Assembly (NCBI GenBank): GCA_977006965.1
Contig: OZ345357.1
Span: 434,001 to 498,000, forward strand
DNA: 64,000 nt
Reading direction: 5' to 3'
From: Phymatolithon calcareum
Taxonomy: Eukaryota > Rhodophyta > Florideophyceae > Hapalidiales
Every line of letters starts with the position of its first letter. Positions within the stretch are counted from its first letter, which is position 1. The notes below the pieces were generated by a model that had not been told where the DNA came from, ran no database searches, and saw only the letters and a list, made by a program, of their open reading frames with translations. Positions 9,311-20,301 of this stretch are shown here, in pieces. The position numbers and the translations under genes are program-made.

Positions 9311-10126
9311 TGAGTAGACTTCGCAAGAAAAAGTGCGATTTAGGTGCAAAATAATATTTTGACTATCATATTATGATAACCATCGTTTAAGGAAGTGAAA
9401 AGCACTTCTCTTGCGGCCATGATCCGATGTGAAGGACGCGAAAAGCAAAACACTGCACCCAAGTTTGCCAAAAACGAACGCAATTCGAACGCCAGCTATA
9501 CTGTTAGAGTATGCACTATATCTGCTATCCCATGCACTGGACCTCGACGCTACCGGGATCGTAGCCACCCCATATTCCTGAGTCCCGGCTGTTACTTGGA
9601 TTCTTAGTTAATTAAATAAATTATTGTTCCAATAATTTATTCCTGAGTCGCGCATATTTATTGTATTTATTGAGATCGTCGTGGTTGTGACAATATTGTA
9701 TTTTTTTGGAAACATTATTCACTAGAGAACGCCCGAATGATTCCACTTATTCTTGAAGAGTAATGTGACATGTAGGTCATCGATAGCGCATGACTTGTCA
9801 GTTTTGTACTCCTCATTTTTTCGATCCGGTTATTGAAGAGCATAGATAGGGAAAATAAAATTGTATTTTGGGTTATTCTTTTATTCAGTATTCTCGATTT
9901 ATTTTTCCCGGCTTTTTGACGGGATTATTAATTCGTCCAAGCTGCAAACCTGAGTTATTTTATGCCAGTATTCTGTACCATTCTTGTACCAAATTTGACG
10001 GGACTCTTGACTCAATGGGACAGTGATGCATCTACATTCTGCACGAACGGCTTTGACTCAACATGCTCTTTCTTTCTACTTAACAAGGCCGGAAACTGAG
10101 ACGCTACTCTGAACTGGTCATGCAAC
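9311..10126. other. AT-rich gap, no gene seen
   Basis: No coding signal is visible. The segment 9600-9960 carries repeated AATAATTTATTC-type motifs (near 9612, 9633, 9642 and 9885), which recur at 11455-11505 and 12090-12140 around the hAT transposase remnants. They could be subterminal repeats of that decayed element, but I found no terminal inverted repeats. Confidence 0.4.
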
Positions 10127-11394
10127 AATGCCTCCAAAGCTGACTGGCAAGAACATACGGGACAAATTTTTCACGCTGGCAGACCCAAACAGACACACCT
10201 AGACCTGTAGATGTGGGTCTGTGCCTCAGGTCAAAGGCTCTGGCTACACGAACTTAGTTAGTCATGTACAAAGCAAGCAATATCATGACTATGAATTTCT
10301 GTTGACCAATGATGGAATGCCTGAGCACTCTATCTCTGAACACAAAGGTAGTGTTGGGTCATCCAGCATATTTTTCCCAAAAAAACTGTGCAAATCCATG
10401 GTGTACTGGACTTTGTCATTACTGGTTTGTTTCCATTTTCTGTAATCGACAACCATGCTATCATGCGTCACTTGCGCTATGACTCTATCTCTCCGAAGAG
10501 CTTAACCAAGTACATTGGGCTGCTCACTCTTCATGTTGAAAAACGAATAACTCATACTTCCTGAGAAGTTCGCCATTACCTTTGATGGCTGGTCAACAGG
10601 TATGAATCACTATGTTTCACTCTTTGCTGTTTTCCCGGCGAGCACGATAAGGAATTCAAGAGCACGCTTCTTGGGTTTTCTCCGTTCGAAAACGATGAGA
10701 CTCAAAATGCAGATAATCACATTGAGTTTGTAGAGCTGGTACTTGGGGTTTTCGGCAAGGAGATGTCAAACATCGTCGCACTGATCGGCAATATTTTGAA
10801 CAATAATCTATCTACTGCAAGAAAACGGATTGTAACTTCATCGATTGTGCAAGTCATCGCTTCTATCTGGCTGTAAAGGACTTTATGCAGCCCCATAAAA
10901 CGCTGATCGACAAAGTCAGTTTTATAATGAAAAAGCTGCGGTCATCTATCGCTGCTGAAACTATCGATCGGTACCCGGAGAGCCACAATCGATTGGCGTC
11001 AAGTGCTGATATCATAGAGCACCCTATGTTTGAGTCGGCAATAGTCAAAATACAAGCCCACAAGGTATTTTCGATGAGCGAAGACGAAAAGCTAGCCGTT
11101 CAAGATTTGAAATGTCCACAAGCAGCTGCTGAATCGACCAAGGAACCAGAGCCTGAGTCATTTGCGGCCCGTGCATTGAAGCGACTTCGAACAGGGGGTA
11201 ACAGCGGTTCAACCTATATTAATACCCCTTTCATTCTGCCCACCTCAAAGATATGTGAACGACTCTTTTTCAGAGCTGGACATGCGCTATCAGATCGTCG
11301 AAAGCGTCTGCTGCCCTCTAATTTCGAACAACAAATGTTCTTGAATCTGAATTACTTTTTATGGGGAATTGAGGACATTAACAGGCTCATGTAA
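10127..11394 (+). pseudogene. hAT transposase, decayed
   Basis: In pieces over several frames this segment keeps the order of a hAT transposase. A BED-type zinc finger comes first (RCGS, VKGSGYTNLVSHVQSKQYHD, a stop just upstream). The catalytic ITFDGWSTG follows near 10575. The last 169 codons (10885-11394) end in the dimerisation domain: ILPTSKICERLF, AGHALSDRRKRLLPSNFE and MFLNLNYFLWGI. The C-terminal domain is well kept; the middle has stops and frameshifts, so the gene is dead. Confidence 0.8.
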
Positions 11395-11657
11395 AAGTAG
11401 ATTCACCTGTCGTATTTTTCGAATATTTCAGATTTATTCTCCTTCCTAGCATCACGTGAATAATCTATTCCAAGTTTTCCCCATCTCGAATTATTTTATT
11501 CGGACGTCATTTCTCAGGCGGTGAATATTAAATACAGTATTTCCCTATCTATGTTGAAGAGTTCCCCCATGATTGTGAGAAACATGGCGGTCAGCACAAA
11601 GCAACGAGAACTGTGGACCAGGCGAGCACCGTTTGGTAGCAGCCAAGATGCCGCGGG

Positions 11658-12071
11658 TTGTCTGTAAGCGTGTTCGCCCAACTCCACTGTGTGGACTTGC
11701 AAGTTTGGAACGCGACGGAAAGATTCTGGACGGGGTTATACGAATTTTGTGAGTCACATGCTACCGAGAAATTGAAGAAGGTTGTCTGTGCTGTGAGTTT
11801 GACTGTTGATGACAGTTCACTATCGCTCTCCGAGCGCGCATTGAAGCGTCGCAAAAGCGTTATTTCCTCTGATTCTGAGTACATGGACTTGCGATTCATT
11901 GTACCAACGTCGAACATGTGCGAGAGGCTCTTCTCTATCGCTGGTTACGCGCTGGATGACAGAACAAGAAGCGTTATTCCTGCAAACTTCGAGAAGCTGA
12001 TGTTCCTGCATGCTAACTCGGGTGCGTGGGGAATCGATGACGTCAATGCTATCGTGACAGAATGTAGCTAG
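11658..12071 (+). pseudogene. Second hAT transposase C-terminal fragment
   Basis: The last part (from about 11830) reads RALKRRKSVIS, IVPTSNMCERLFSIAGYAL, RSVIPANFEKLMFLHANSG and AWGID. This is the same hAT dimerisation domain as in the copy ending at 11394 and is clearly a related but separate copy. The first ~55 codons do not resemble a transposase. Two adjacent remnants suggest a tandem or nested insertion of the same hAT family. Confidence 0.72.
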
Positions 12072-12923
12072 AGGGATCCAATAATGCAGGGAATAACCAG
12101 CTATTTATTCCTCACTGAATTTGAATACAATAATTTATTGCTTCTGCGTTCAACAGTGTTATGATATCCTTTATAAGGCCCTAATTATCCCTTCACACAT
12201 GTCCTTCCTGATCAGGGGGGCCAATCCCTTTGGCCCAGTTGTCTACATTCTAACAAACAGCTTGATATTTATTTTCGACACTGCGCCGGGAAAAGAATAT
12301 AAATAAATTAATAATTCCAATGCTTTGCTGTGACCGTATGTAGCACTTTACGTTCACAATTCGAAAACTCTGGGTGCTTAAGTGGAAAAATTCTTCAGAG
12401 TTTTCCCAAAGGGCCCCTGCGCTGACCTCTGTTGCTCACGCGATATTGAATGCAGATGGCTTTGCAAAATCTTCGAAGCTAGACATTAGTACATGATTTG
12501 AAATGCCTTGTCGGATTAATGGAAATTTCGTTTTGGTAAATCCCTGAACTCTACCCACTTGCTGATGTGCAAGCGTTATCCTTCGTCTCCTGGGAAATCA
12601 ATGTGGCTTCTATCCGCAAATGTTTATGTAGGAATTCAAGCTTCCAGTTGATTGAGACACTACCTTCAGACTCTTTAATATGGATACAGGTGCCTACGTC
12701 GAACAAAAAGTCCTTGACCTTGATCAACGTCACTTGCTTGTGATGCTGATGTCCTCTTATGATGAGAGGAAATCGCCATCACAATAAAGTGGACGCTGAT
12801 CAAGAGAGTCTCATCCCATATGCGAGTGGACGATCAGTATTTATTGTATCATGTACTGCAGGTACACCGCAGGTGTACACTGCTTTTAGTACCACGTAGA
12901 ACTAATAGAGTTACCACTTGTAG
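12072..12923. other. Unassigned gap between hAT remnants
   Basis: No supported gene. AT-rich repeats continue to about 12310. CAGGGGGGCCAATC at 12215 resembles the hAT terminal motif seen further on, but no partner end or target duplication was found. Confidence 0.4.
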
Positions 12924-12931
12924 AACATGAC

Positions 12932-14455
12932 CAGCGGTCGGTTAAAATGGATTGACATTGCAATGAATTGCAATCCTCAATAGAAATCGAAGATTGGGTC
13001 ATTCTGCAGCATTGCAAGTTGCATTGCGCCATCTTTGGTGATTTCAATTCCGATTGCTGAAGTGGCTACACTAATTTAGGTACCCTAACTACGTACCAGT
13101 CGTGCGCCAGCTGACCACGAATCGTCGACATCCCGGCAACAGTACATGTAAGGCATACTTTCATTGATTACGCTGTGCTGGCTATTTTCTTACAACGTCA
13201 CTGTCGATTCCACGTGATAACAGCATATGAAAGGCGAACCCTTATCATATTGTACCTTGCTGGCTGCTCATTTGCAACCTAGCAGTATAACGCTTCATGT
13301 TCTATGTGCGCTTATAACCTAGTGTGGTACTTATGCGATTACATCAGATGCAAGGGAAACCCTCAGGTTGCACCATGCTGGCTTCTCCTTAGCAACCTCG
13401 CAGCATAATACATTATGTTCTAATGGGAGTGCTTTCTTCTTCTTTCTTTTATTGCGGGATTTATCAGAGCTGGTAAACAACTCCACATCCTTACGGCTCC
13501 AGTAGACTTAACAGATACGAGTGGTACTTGATGTCACAACAGCTGTCCAAGCTGCACAATGTGCAGACCTTGGGGAAGCTTAACATCTATATCGCTACAT
13601 AGCCAATCTTCAGTCGCCGTCCTTCAAAGGGATGCCCCGGGTTGGAAACCATTTAGGACGCTCACGGTAGCTAGTCATCTCGCTGCCTTCTTTCATCTTC
13701 TTCTGTCTTCTCTCCCAGCTTCCTTGAGCGTTGCGGCACACCACTCAGGGCGGAATCCATGTACTACCATACTACCAGAAGGTGATAGTCTTCTCCCATG
13801 GGGAGGCCGGATCACAGCTCTTGCAAGTTCAAAAAAACCCTGCACTGTAGCGGGGAAAAATTCCTGACTGAGCTCTTGGTTCCTATCTGTGACGCACAGG
13901 TGAACGGGCCGGACCGGTATGATAGCCGGCCTGTATCAAATCCGCTTAAATTCGCAAGATTTTCTCGAAATCTTGCAACGGCGGGCTTGGGTCTGGCATT
14001 TCAAGTGTGGCAAGTTCTCGATTCGCCAAGTCCCTGGAGTGCGCGTTCACGACCGCGTCCGCCATTTCCGGCGGGATTACCGTCGGAAGGAGCGCTTTGT
14101 GCAGCTTTATCGCTGCGGCCACTTGCGCCGGCGCGGGCGCCCGCGCCCGCGCCGGAAACTTGTCTTTTTCGTTTGTGGTCCGTTCGGTCCGGTCAAACCC
14201 TTCTCTCCCTCTCCGGGAGTGCTTTGTGTCTTGTAGTTGGGCTTTATAGTGCCGTGAATGTGTGGCTGTTTCTGTTGTAGTGTTTTAAGCTTTACATGAC
14301 CATTAAACAATATTCATCGCCCGAAATCATTGCAATTAGGATTTCTACGACTACCAGTATTGCAATTCGCATTGCATCGCCGTGTGAGACGCCCTCCGCA
14401 TTGGGTATTGTATCTTTTTCTCCAATCGCTTGCAATGGCATTGTTCCGATCCCTG
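12932..14455. mobile_element. hAT-like non-autonomous element with 8-bp target duplication
   Basis: The left end CAGCGGTCGG (12932) pairs with the inverted right end, read from 14455 on the other strand as CAGGGATCGGAACAATG. They are flanked by an exact 8-bp duplication AACATGAC at 12924-12931 and 14456-14463. Eight-bp duplications and CAGGG-type ends are hAT hallmarks. ATTGCAAT-type motifs cluster just inside each end (12955-13050 and 14325-14450). No transposase is visible. A GC-rich unit (13990-14160) with several overlapping frames lies inside, but none is convincing. Confidence 0.85.
13215..13425. repeat. Diverged ~115-bp direct repeat
   Basis: Two copies of a segment containing 'accttgctggctgctcattt' / 'accatgctggcttctcctta', followed by GCAACCT.GCAG and CATTATGTTCTA-like ends, lie about 115-120 bp apart inside the hAT-like element. 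The function is unknown. Confidence 0.5.
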
Positions 14456-14739
14456 AACATGACACCTATTTCGCAGGGGCAATATTCTGACTAACTGTGA
14501 CTTTCACTGACTGACTGGATAAGTAATACTCTTTTCGAAGAGCACCCTTTGTCGGAGCAGCAAGGCCAGAGACAGTACGGAGGTATGGCGATCTTCTCAG
14601 ATTTGCCCACCTCAATCCTGCCATCACCTACCTCTTGAGATCATACACCGCGTGCAGACCACCGATGACGGCATACGCGCCTCTGCAAGACAGCTACCGC
14701 CGATGACCCGCGTGGATCGATACCCTTTGTTCTGTCTCT

Positions 14740-15420
14740 GCGCCACATCCGGTGGTAGCCGGAAAGCGACCACGCGCGATGAAATTCGGGTGTTGATCGG
14801 CATCACCAAAGACTGTCTTGGAGCCGCAACCAGTGGCAGTCGAGGAGCGGCGGCGCACGAAGGATTCCCGTGCCGACTCAATTCGTTCGACACCGTCTCG
14901 AGCCGCAAGCAGCGGCATTCAAGAAGCCGACACGCGCTAAGACGCTCCCACGCCAACCTAAGTCGCCCGACAGCGCCTGGGCGCCACAACCGGTGGCCGC
15001 CTGGAAGAACCGTTAGGCGCGTAACGACCGGGCCAAGGACGTCTTCCGGACGCTTTCCATGCCACCCTCTCATCGGGTTGCGCCACTCGGCGCCGCGCAG
15101 CGAAAGGCCGAGACTCTGTGCGTCACATTCACAGGCGCGCGCACCCGGCGGCGATTGAAAACCCGGCGCCAGGCAGCGCAGAGTCGAAATCTTGCGCGAC
15201 AGTCTCACCGGCGCGCACAGTCGCCAGCAACTGCTTCAGAGTCCGAGCCTCGCCTACTGAAGTCCCTATATCAAGCCGGACGCCGCAGAAACCTTGATCT
15301 CCAGCATACACATCGCAAGCTTGCAGTCGCGCTCACACGGCGGCACGCACTTCGGAATGTGCCTGAACCGAGATGTGAACCGCGCGTAAGGCAGCGAACA
15401 GCGTAAGGAGCTCTTCGGCT
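14740..15420. repeat. Diverged ~80-bp GC-rich tandem repeats
   Basis: A GCCRCAANCNGYGG-type start recurs near 14741, 14821, 14901, 14980 and 15079, so the period is about 80 bp, with weaker units to about 15400. Units are strongly diverged. Long open frames on both strands (14652-15158 plus, 14624-15208 minus) coincide with the array and are probably a by-product of the GC-rich repeats. They encode unrelated Arg/Ala/Ser-rich sequence with no recognisable domain. Confidence 0.6.
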
Positions 15421-16106
15421 GTCCCGTTTCCCACAAGGACTCGTGCGACATCGGAATTCTCTGCGGAAGATTGGCAGAAGAGCCTTTCGAGTTGGCAGCC
15501 CGCGTTTTTTTAATGACCACCCACCCACCCTTCATAGTCTTTAGTATTCAAGCTATCGCACGGCTACAACTTCGGAAATCCGGTTCTCCGGCAAGCGGTG
15601 CTTGTCCGAGAGGAGGTTCCTAAGAGTTCCAGGACGGTGTCCGGAAACTCTAGTAAGGAGAAGCGCGACACAGCTCGCCGTCTCTGGGGAGCTAGACCGC
15701 TGGACGCCGTGAAAGCTAAGTCGCCAGAATTTCGGTTTTATGTTTCCAATAAAACTGCAGATCTTTTTCATGTCTGTCAAGACAGGCAGTCTCCAAGCCT
15801 ACCTCGCTATCACAACCCTAATTGGTCATTAACTAGTCATACTTTTTGATTTCAGATTCACAAACTTGCTGCACGACAGCAAGTCTCATTACGATGATCG
15901 AGTCGTCGCTGCACAACTGAGGTCGCGACCATTCTTGAGCCACAAGATCTATCCAGCAAATGAATTATGCTATCACCGGTATGCATGCTCCTCCTCGTAC
16001 ATTAGCAGGTCTTCGTCGTCTCCCATAGCCGCTCTGAGTAAGCGTCACCAGAAATGTATTTGACTTGTGACTAACTTTTCTAAAAACTTCATGACTATGC
16101 CAGGGG
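15421..16106. other. Unassigned gap
   Basis: No gene, repeat or RNA that I can support was found in this interval. Confidence 0.5.
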
Positions 16107-16471
16107 CAGGGGTGGAGCCAATTTGATTGCGCTGCCAAGTACTTGCTCTCAATTGCAATTTTGGGGGATTGCTTCATGGATGGAGATTTCCTTTGGGATT
16201 GCAATCCGGGATTGCAAGTGAAAAGGAACCCCCAGAATTGCATATGGGACTGCACGTAATGCTTGTACTCGTCATTGGAGATTGCCAGTGGGGAAGTCAT
16301 GTATCCCCTGCACCATGAAAAATTCATTTTATTTTCTCCCTTCTCTCGAAATTGAATTCCGATATCACAGGTCTTTCTGTTTCAATAAGTTACTGCTTTG
16401 CGTCTTGAAAAAGGCACAGTACCTGTCGTGCAAACTTGGAGCACGATAATCTAAACAGTTGGCCTAAGTGC

Positions 16472-16522
16472 TGGATTGGTAAACTGGAAGGAAAGCGCCT
16501 GCGCTTTACTTCCTACCAATCC
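16472..16522. repeat. Imperfect hairpin inside the hAT-like element
   Basis: GGATTGGTA at the left is answered by TACCAATCC at the right, with a GGAAAGCGC/GCGCTTTA inner stem and a short CTGC loop. The stem is interrupted by a few unpaired bases. The role is unknown. Confidence 0.5.
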
Positions 16523-16791
16523 ATGCTGCCTCCCTCTATCCTACGGAGAAAGACTAGAGCGACTTAAATAGGGCTGAGAAACTGTGTCCGAACTATAAGC
16601 AGGCCCAAATAAGGGTCTTTAGTAGTACACGCAATCCCACGTGAAGAGTACACGAAGTCCAAGACAGTACCAGCATCCTGTAATTATACGGTTTCCATGT
16701 GCGCAACTACTGTACGTAATAAGTAAATAAGCCATCACCCACTTTTTGAAGCATTTTATTTCCGGAACCCACCTTGCTGGAGCGCAATAGC

Positions 16792-16813
16792 ATGGATGGA
16801 TGGATGGATGGAT
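16792..16813. repeat. (ATGG)n microsatellite
   Basis: A short run of the ATGG tetranucleotide, five and a half units, lies inside the hAT-like element. Confidence 0.9.
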
Positions 16814-17256
16814 TTCTGTTTTATTGAAGCTCCCTTAGTCAATTATCATTGCACCTGAGAGACTTTTCGTTGCGCTACAATCCTTCGCTTACGTTTTCAT
16901 TTTGATTTCGGACATTTTCTTTGGAAGGTATCAAGTGCCATTTCCAGCATCTCTTTTTGAATATCGGAAAGTCGTTGCTTGGGCATTAAGTTTGAGATAA
17001 CTGTGAGAGCTTCGTCGAGTTCGGAATCTTCGTTTCTTGCGCACAATAGCATGGTACGCCTCAGAAAAAGTAGCGGATTTATCGAATTGAAGTTGAGATT
17101 GATTGTGAATCGTTGAAATGTAGTAGGGATTGCTCCCTGTTGAGAGGTAGGATTGCAGTTGGGATTGCAAAAATATTCTGGGAGCAAGTCGATTGCGAGT
17201 TTGCTTCATAGACAACAATCCCCAACAATCAAATTGGTTCGGCCCCTGGCCAGCCG

Positions 17257-18391
17257 TCTACCTTCTGCTAAAATATATTCACATCTCTCTCTCTCTCGAA
17301 GCGCAAAAAAGTCAATCACAAGAACTTTCGTGCAATTGTGTGGTTTCGTAAAAGCTCCATTTCGTCTTATGTAACATTTTGACGGTCCACACCGCGTCGC
17401 ACAATCTCTCGGAAACGCGGAGAAATGACTTCACCGCGAACGTCCATACACTCAGATTGTATGCACTCGTCCGGTTATCTATTGCTCTGTGCAGATCGAC
17501 GCGATTGTGGGGCAAGATTCCTTCCAAAGCTGGACATTTCCAATCGGGCTCGTTTTAATAGTTCGAGCATTCATGATCCTTTTTTTGCAATCGATACAGA
17601 GCGGGTCTGGAGAGTGCGGAGGAGCAATCTTGACCATCGCAGAAGAGCGCGACGCTTTAATAGTCTAGGGAGCAGAGGACTTGATATAAAAATCATTGAA
17701 GTACTCTCGCAGCGACATGTGACCGTAAGGATGATATGCACTGGTTTGACGACTTCGGATAAAACAACGTATTTCAAAAATGAAACTCACTTGGAGAAAA
17801 CAGGCCGACCGCTGCGATGGCAATGTTTCTTCCCAGTGCATGTCCCGGTCGGTTATGGAAATCAGTTCTGCGATATGGGCGTCACCGTTAAGAAATAACT
17901 GATAAAACTTTAGCACATTCGCGGGAAGGCACTCACATCCCAGTTGAGTGAGCAGATCATCCGCTCACTCAATTGGGATGTGATGACACCGCCATATTCA
18001 ATTACTACTGTACAACAGAGCAAAAATCAAACGGCATTCGTATGAACAGAGATTATGTTGGCTTTCGAAATCCGCGAGATGCTTCGAACGTGTAATAATC
18101 ACAAGACGAAAGGGGACAGAACGAAACATGGCACATGGCACATTTTCGTGAGTGAAACATGCTTAGCAGATGCTGCAGCTGCAAATATGGAACATCACAA
18201 AGCAGATCTTGCACTTAAGCAGAGTTTATATTGTGTCGATGTCACCATCAAGAAAAGTTCATTCGCACCGAAAGAGTTCGGGAAATACTGTACAGTATGT
18301 TCAATGCAAAAAGAGCCAAAGAGCTTGACAAGTTTCTAATTTTTTGCTCCTCTATTTCGCGAGTAACATGCTATCAGATCAGCACTGTTTT
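17257..18391. other. Unassigned gap with one hairpin
   Basis: Several medium frames exist on both strands (17425-17898 plus is the longest) but none shows a recognisable domain. Only the hairpin at 17933-17983 stands out. Confidence 0.4.
17933..17983. repeat. Hairpin with ~20-bp arms
   Basis: CACATCCCAGTTGAGTGAGC is followed, after a spacer of about 9 nt (AGATCATCC), by its reverse complement with one mismatch, ending in GGGATGTG. It does not sit at an identified gene end. Confidence 0.8.
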
Positions 18392-18399
18392 GTCATATA

Positions 18400-19826
18400 C
18401 AGGGGTGGCACCAATTTCACTGTTACGGATTGGTCTTCGCTCGGTAATAGATCAGTTGTACTGGTCCACTTTCTTGTAACGAAATGTTTATTGCAATCGA
18501 GCTACGCCTTACAATAACAACAGCAATAAGAAGCGATCCTACAATGAGAGAAACAATATCTGTAGTACTAAGCCTGGAGATCAGCGTGCTCGTCGTCTTC
18601 CTGCAACGCTTGATGGACTCTATCAGATTTCGCCTTTGCCATAGCCAATTTGACAGACTGACTATTCCAATATGCCTGATTCACTTTGAGAAAGATTATG
18701 GACTCAAAAACGATAGGCGTCGTGTCTTTGCGATTGTCAGTCAATATGTTTTTGGCGATAGACCATAAACGTTCAACCTCGGCAACAGATCCCACTATAA
18801 AATCATATCCCATGTACCGCGATTGAACCTCTGTAGATTCCTTGCGTTTCTTAATCAAACGATCATCCATACTCAGTTGGTGCAGTTAATGCTCTTGCAG
18901 TGTAATTGTTCATTTTTTATTGAGGTGCCCGGTGCCCCCTTGAAGGAGTAAGTTGGCAACCTTCCATTTTCAACAGTAGAGGGTTTCTTGTCTTGGGTCA
19001 CTGTCCATACTACATCAACACGGTACATGATTGTTCCGATGTATGATGGTTTTCCCAAGGTGACAACTTACGGACACACTCCTAAGCACAATTCAACCTT
19101 TACTAGTCTTACCATTTAACATCGTGGGTAGCACATGACTTGTGACTACCGAGTGCTGCAATTAGGCAGCACTCCTTTGCTCTACATAAGCCCCTGCCGA
19201 AGTTCTGACTAGCAGACTCGGAAAGAAGGGAAGAAGTAAAGGACAGGGTCATCAAAGACCTTGTTTTTCATCCCGAACACTTTTCACGGTTTTTGACCGA
19301 CATTTCTAGCTGCGTGTATGTACTGTAACCCTGCTCATTAGGACCATCTCTACCGAAGTGATACGTGAACTCCTTTGGGGATACTGGCGCATCTCCTGGC
19401 TGATGCACTTTCAGTAGGCGATCCACACTCTTCAGCACACAGCAGTCTTTCACAGGCAGTTTTCTCTTCTTGTGTCATCTCCACATATGTATTTTTGGCT
19501 CCGCTATGAGAGATAGATGCGCTGGAATACGCTTAACACAAAACGTGGATTAGCTACTGTAGTACGTATTACGAGTTGCGGAAACCCCTACTAGAGTGGA
19601 CCTCTGCCGACTTCGTGGTGCCATAAGGGTTTCACCTTAGTGAGGTGACCTTACGGTGCCACGCAGCTCCATTGTCATCTCTGCATTCAGGAATATGAGT
19701 ACGCAATAACTGCAGTAAGGCGCTGCGTCGCAATAATGACTGCAGTAAGGAACTCTGTCGCAATAGAGCTGTTATTGCAGTTTATTGCGACTTACTGCAA
19801 TAGCAGTAGAATTGGTGCCACCCCTG
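18400..19826. mobile_element. hAT element with exact 8-bp target duplication
   Basis: Perfect 17-bp terminal inverted repeats CAGGGGTGGCACCAATT start at 18400 and end at 19826. GTCATATA occurs immediately outside both (18392-18399 and 19827-19834). At 1427 bp it is too short for a full transposase but encodes a C-terminal transposase fragment on the minus strand near the left end. The right subterminal region (19705-19810) is full of TGCAGTAA/ATTGC motifs. Confidence 0.93.
18568..18870 (-). CDS. hAT transposase dimerisation-domain protein (truncated)
   Basis: In this 100-codon frame residues about 22-70 match the hAT C-terminal domain: YDFIVGSVAEVERLWSIAKN, ILTDNRK, then FESIIFLKVNQAYW. The usual PTSNICERLFS is altered to GSVAEVERLWS. 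The DNA-binding and catalytic domains are missing. It lies just inside the left TIR of the 18400-19826 element, so it is the remains of that element's own transposase. If expressed it could dimerise with, and possibly inhibit, full-length enzyme, but that is speculation. Confidence 0.72.
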   Translation of the reverse strand: MDDRLIKKRKESTEVQSRYMGYDFIVGSVAEVERLWSIAKNILTDNRKDTTPIVFESIIFLKVNQAYWNSQSVKLAMAKAKSDRVHQALQEDDEHADLQA

Positions 19827-19834
19827 GTCATATA

Positions 19835-20183
19835 CTGTATGGCACTCTCATTATGTTAATACGTTCTTGCATATTAAAGAAGGTGTGCCTTTCGATTTTG
19901 GTTTGTAAAGTTCTCTCACATGCTTCAATGTCTTCGTGAGTGCCCTTAGTGAGAAGGACGTCAATACGTTTGTGGATCGCGTTTTGGGCCCTCTAATCTT
20001 GTTGGTGTTCTCAAACCTTGTTAAAGAACTCCTAAACTTGGGCGGAACATATTTTAAGTTGCTGGATTGTAGTTCAATATAAATGAAGAATGCAGCACTG
20101 AGCCCAGCATTGCTCGGGGTCCCCTCACGGTAACGATGGACACAAGATGTCAACTTTGACGGGAAAGGTTCAAAACGAAAAGA
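19835..20183. other. Unassigned gap
   Basis: Short interval between the hAT element and the left edge of duplicated copy A. No supported gene. Confidence 0.5.
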
Positions 20184-20301
20184 CAAGAAGCCTATTGAAG
20201 ACTTCAGAAGATGTGGCTTTTTAAAGTTCCGCGCTAGTATACTAAATTGATCGAGGCGGACAGCGCTTTTCGAGCGTATCTCAAGATGCGATTTTAGAAA
20301 A

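Larger units (their letters stand above)
16107..17248. mobile_element. hAT-like non-autonomous element with ATTGCA subterminal repeats
   Basis: The left end CAGGGGTGGAGCCAATTTGA (16107) matches the inverted right end ending at 17248 (CAGGGGCCGAACCAATTTGA) at 17 of 20 positions. The flanks GCCAGGGG (16099-16106) and GCCAGCCG (17249-17256) agree at 6 of 8 positions, consistent with an aged 8-bp duplication. Many GGGATTGCA/ATTGCAAT motifs lie within about 170 bp of both ends. The only frame of note, 16897-17187 minus, is 96 codons long and unrecognised. Confidence 0.82.

Noticed and set aside
12215-12235. hAT-type terminus CAGGGGGGCCAATC
   Set aside because: No partner inverted end and no 8-bp target duplication could be matched.
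13559-14310. Overlapping frames on both strands in the GC-rich part of the hAT-like element
   Set aside because: No frame has a domain, and all lie inside a non-autonomous transposon with matching TIRs and an exact target duplication.
14624-15208. 194-codon minus-strand frame and 168-codon plus-strand frame
   Set aside because: They coincide with GC-rich 80-bp repeats that lower stop frequency on both strands; composition is Arg/Ala/Ser-rich without motifs.
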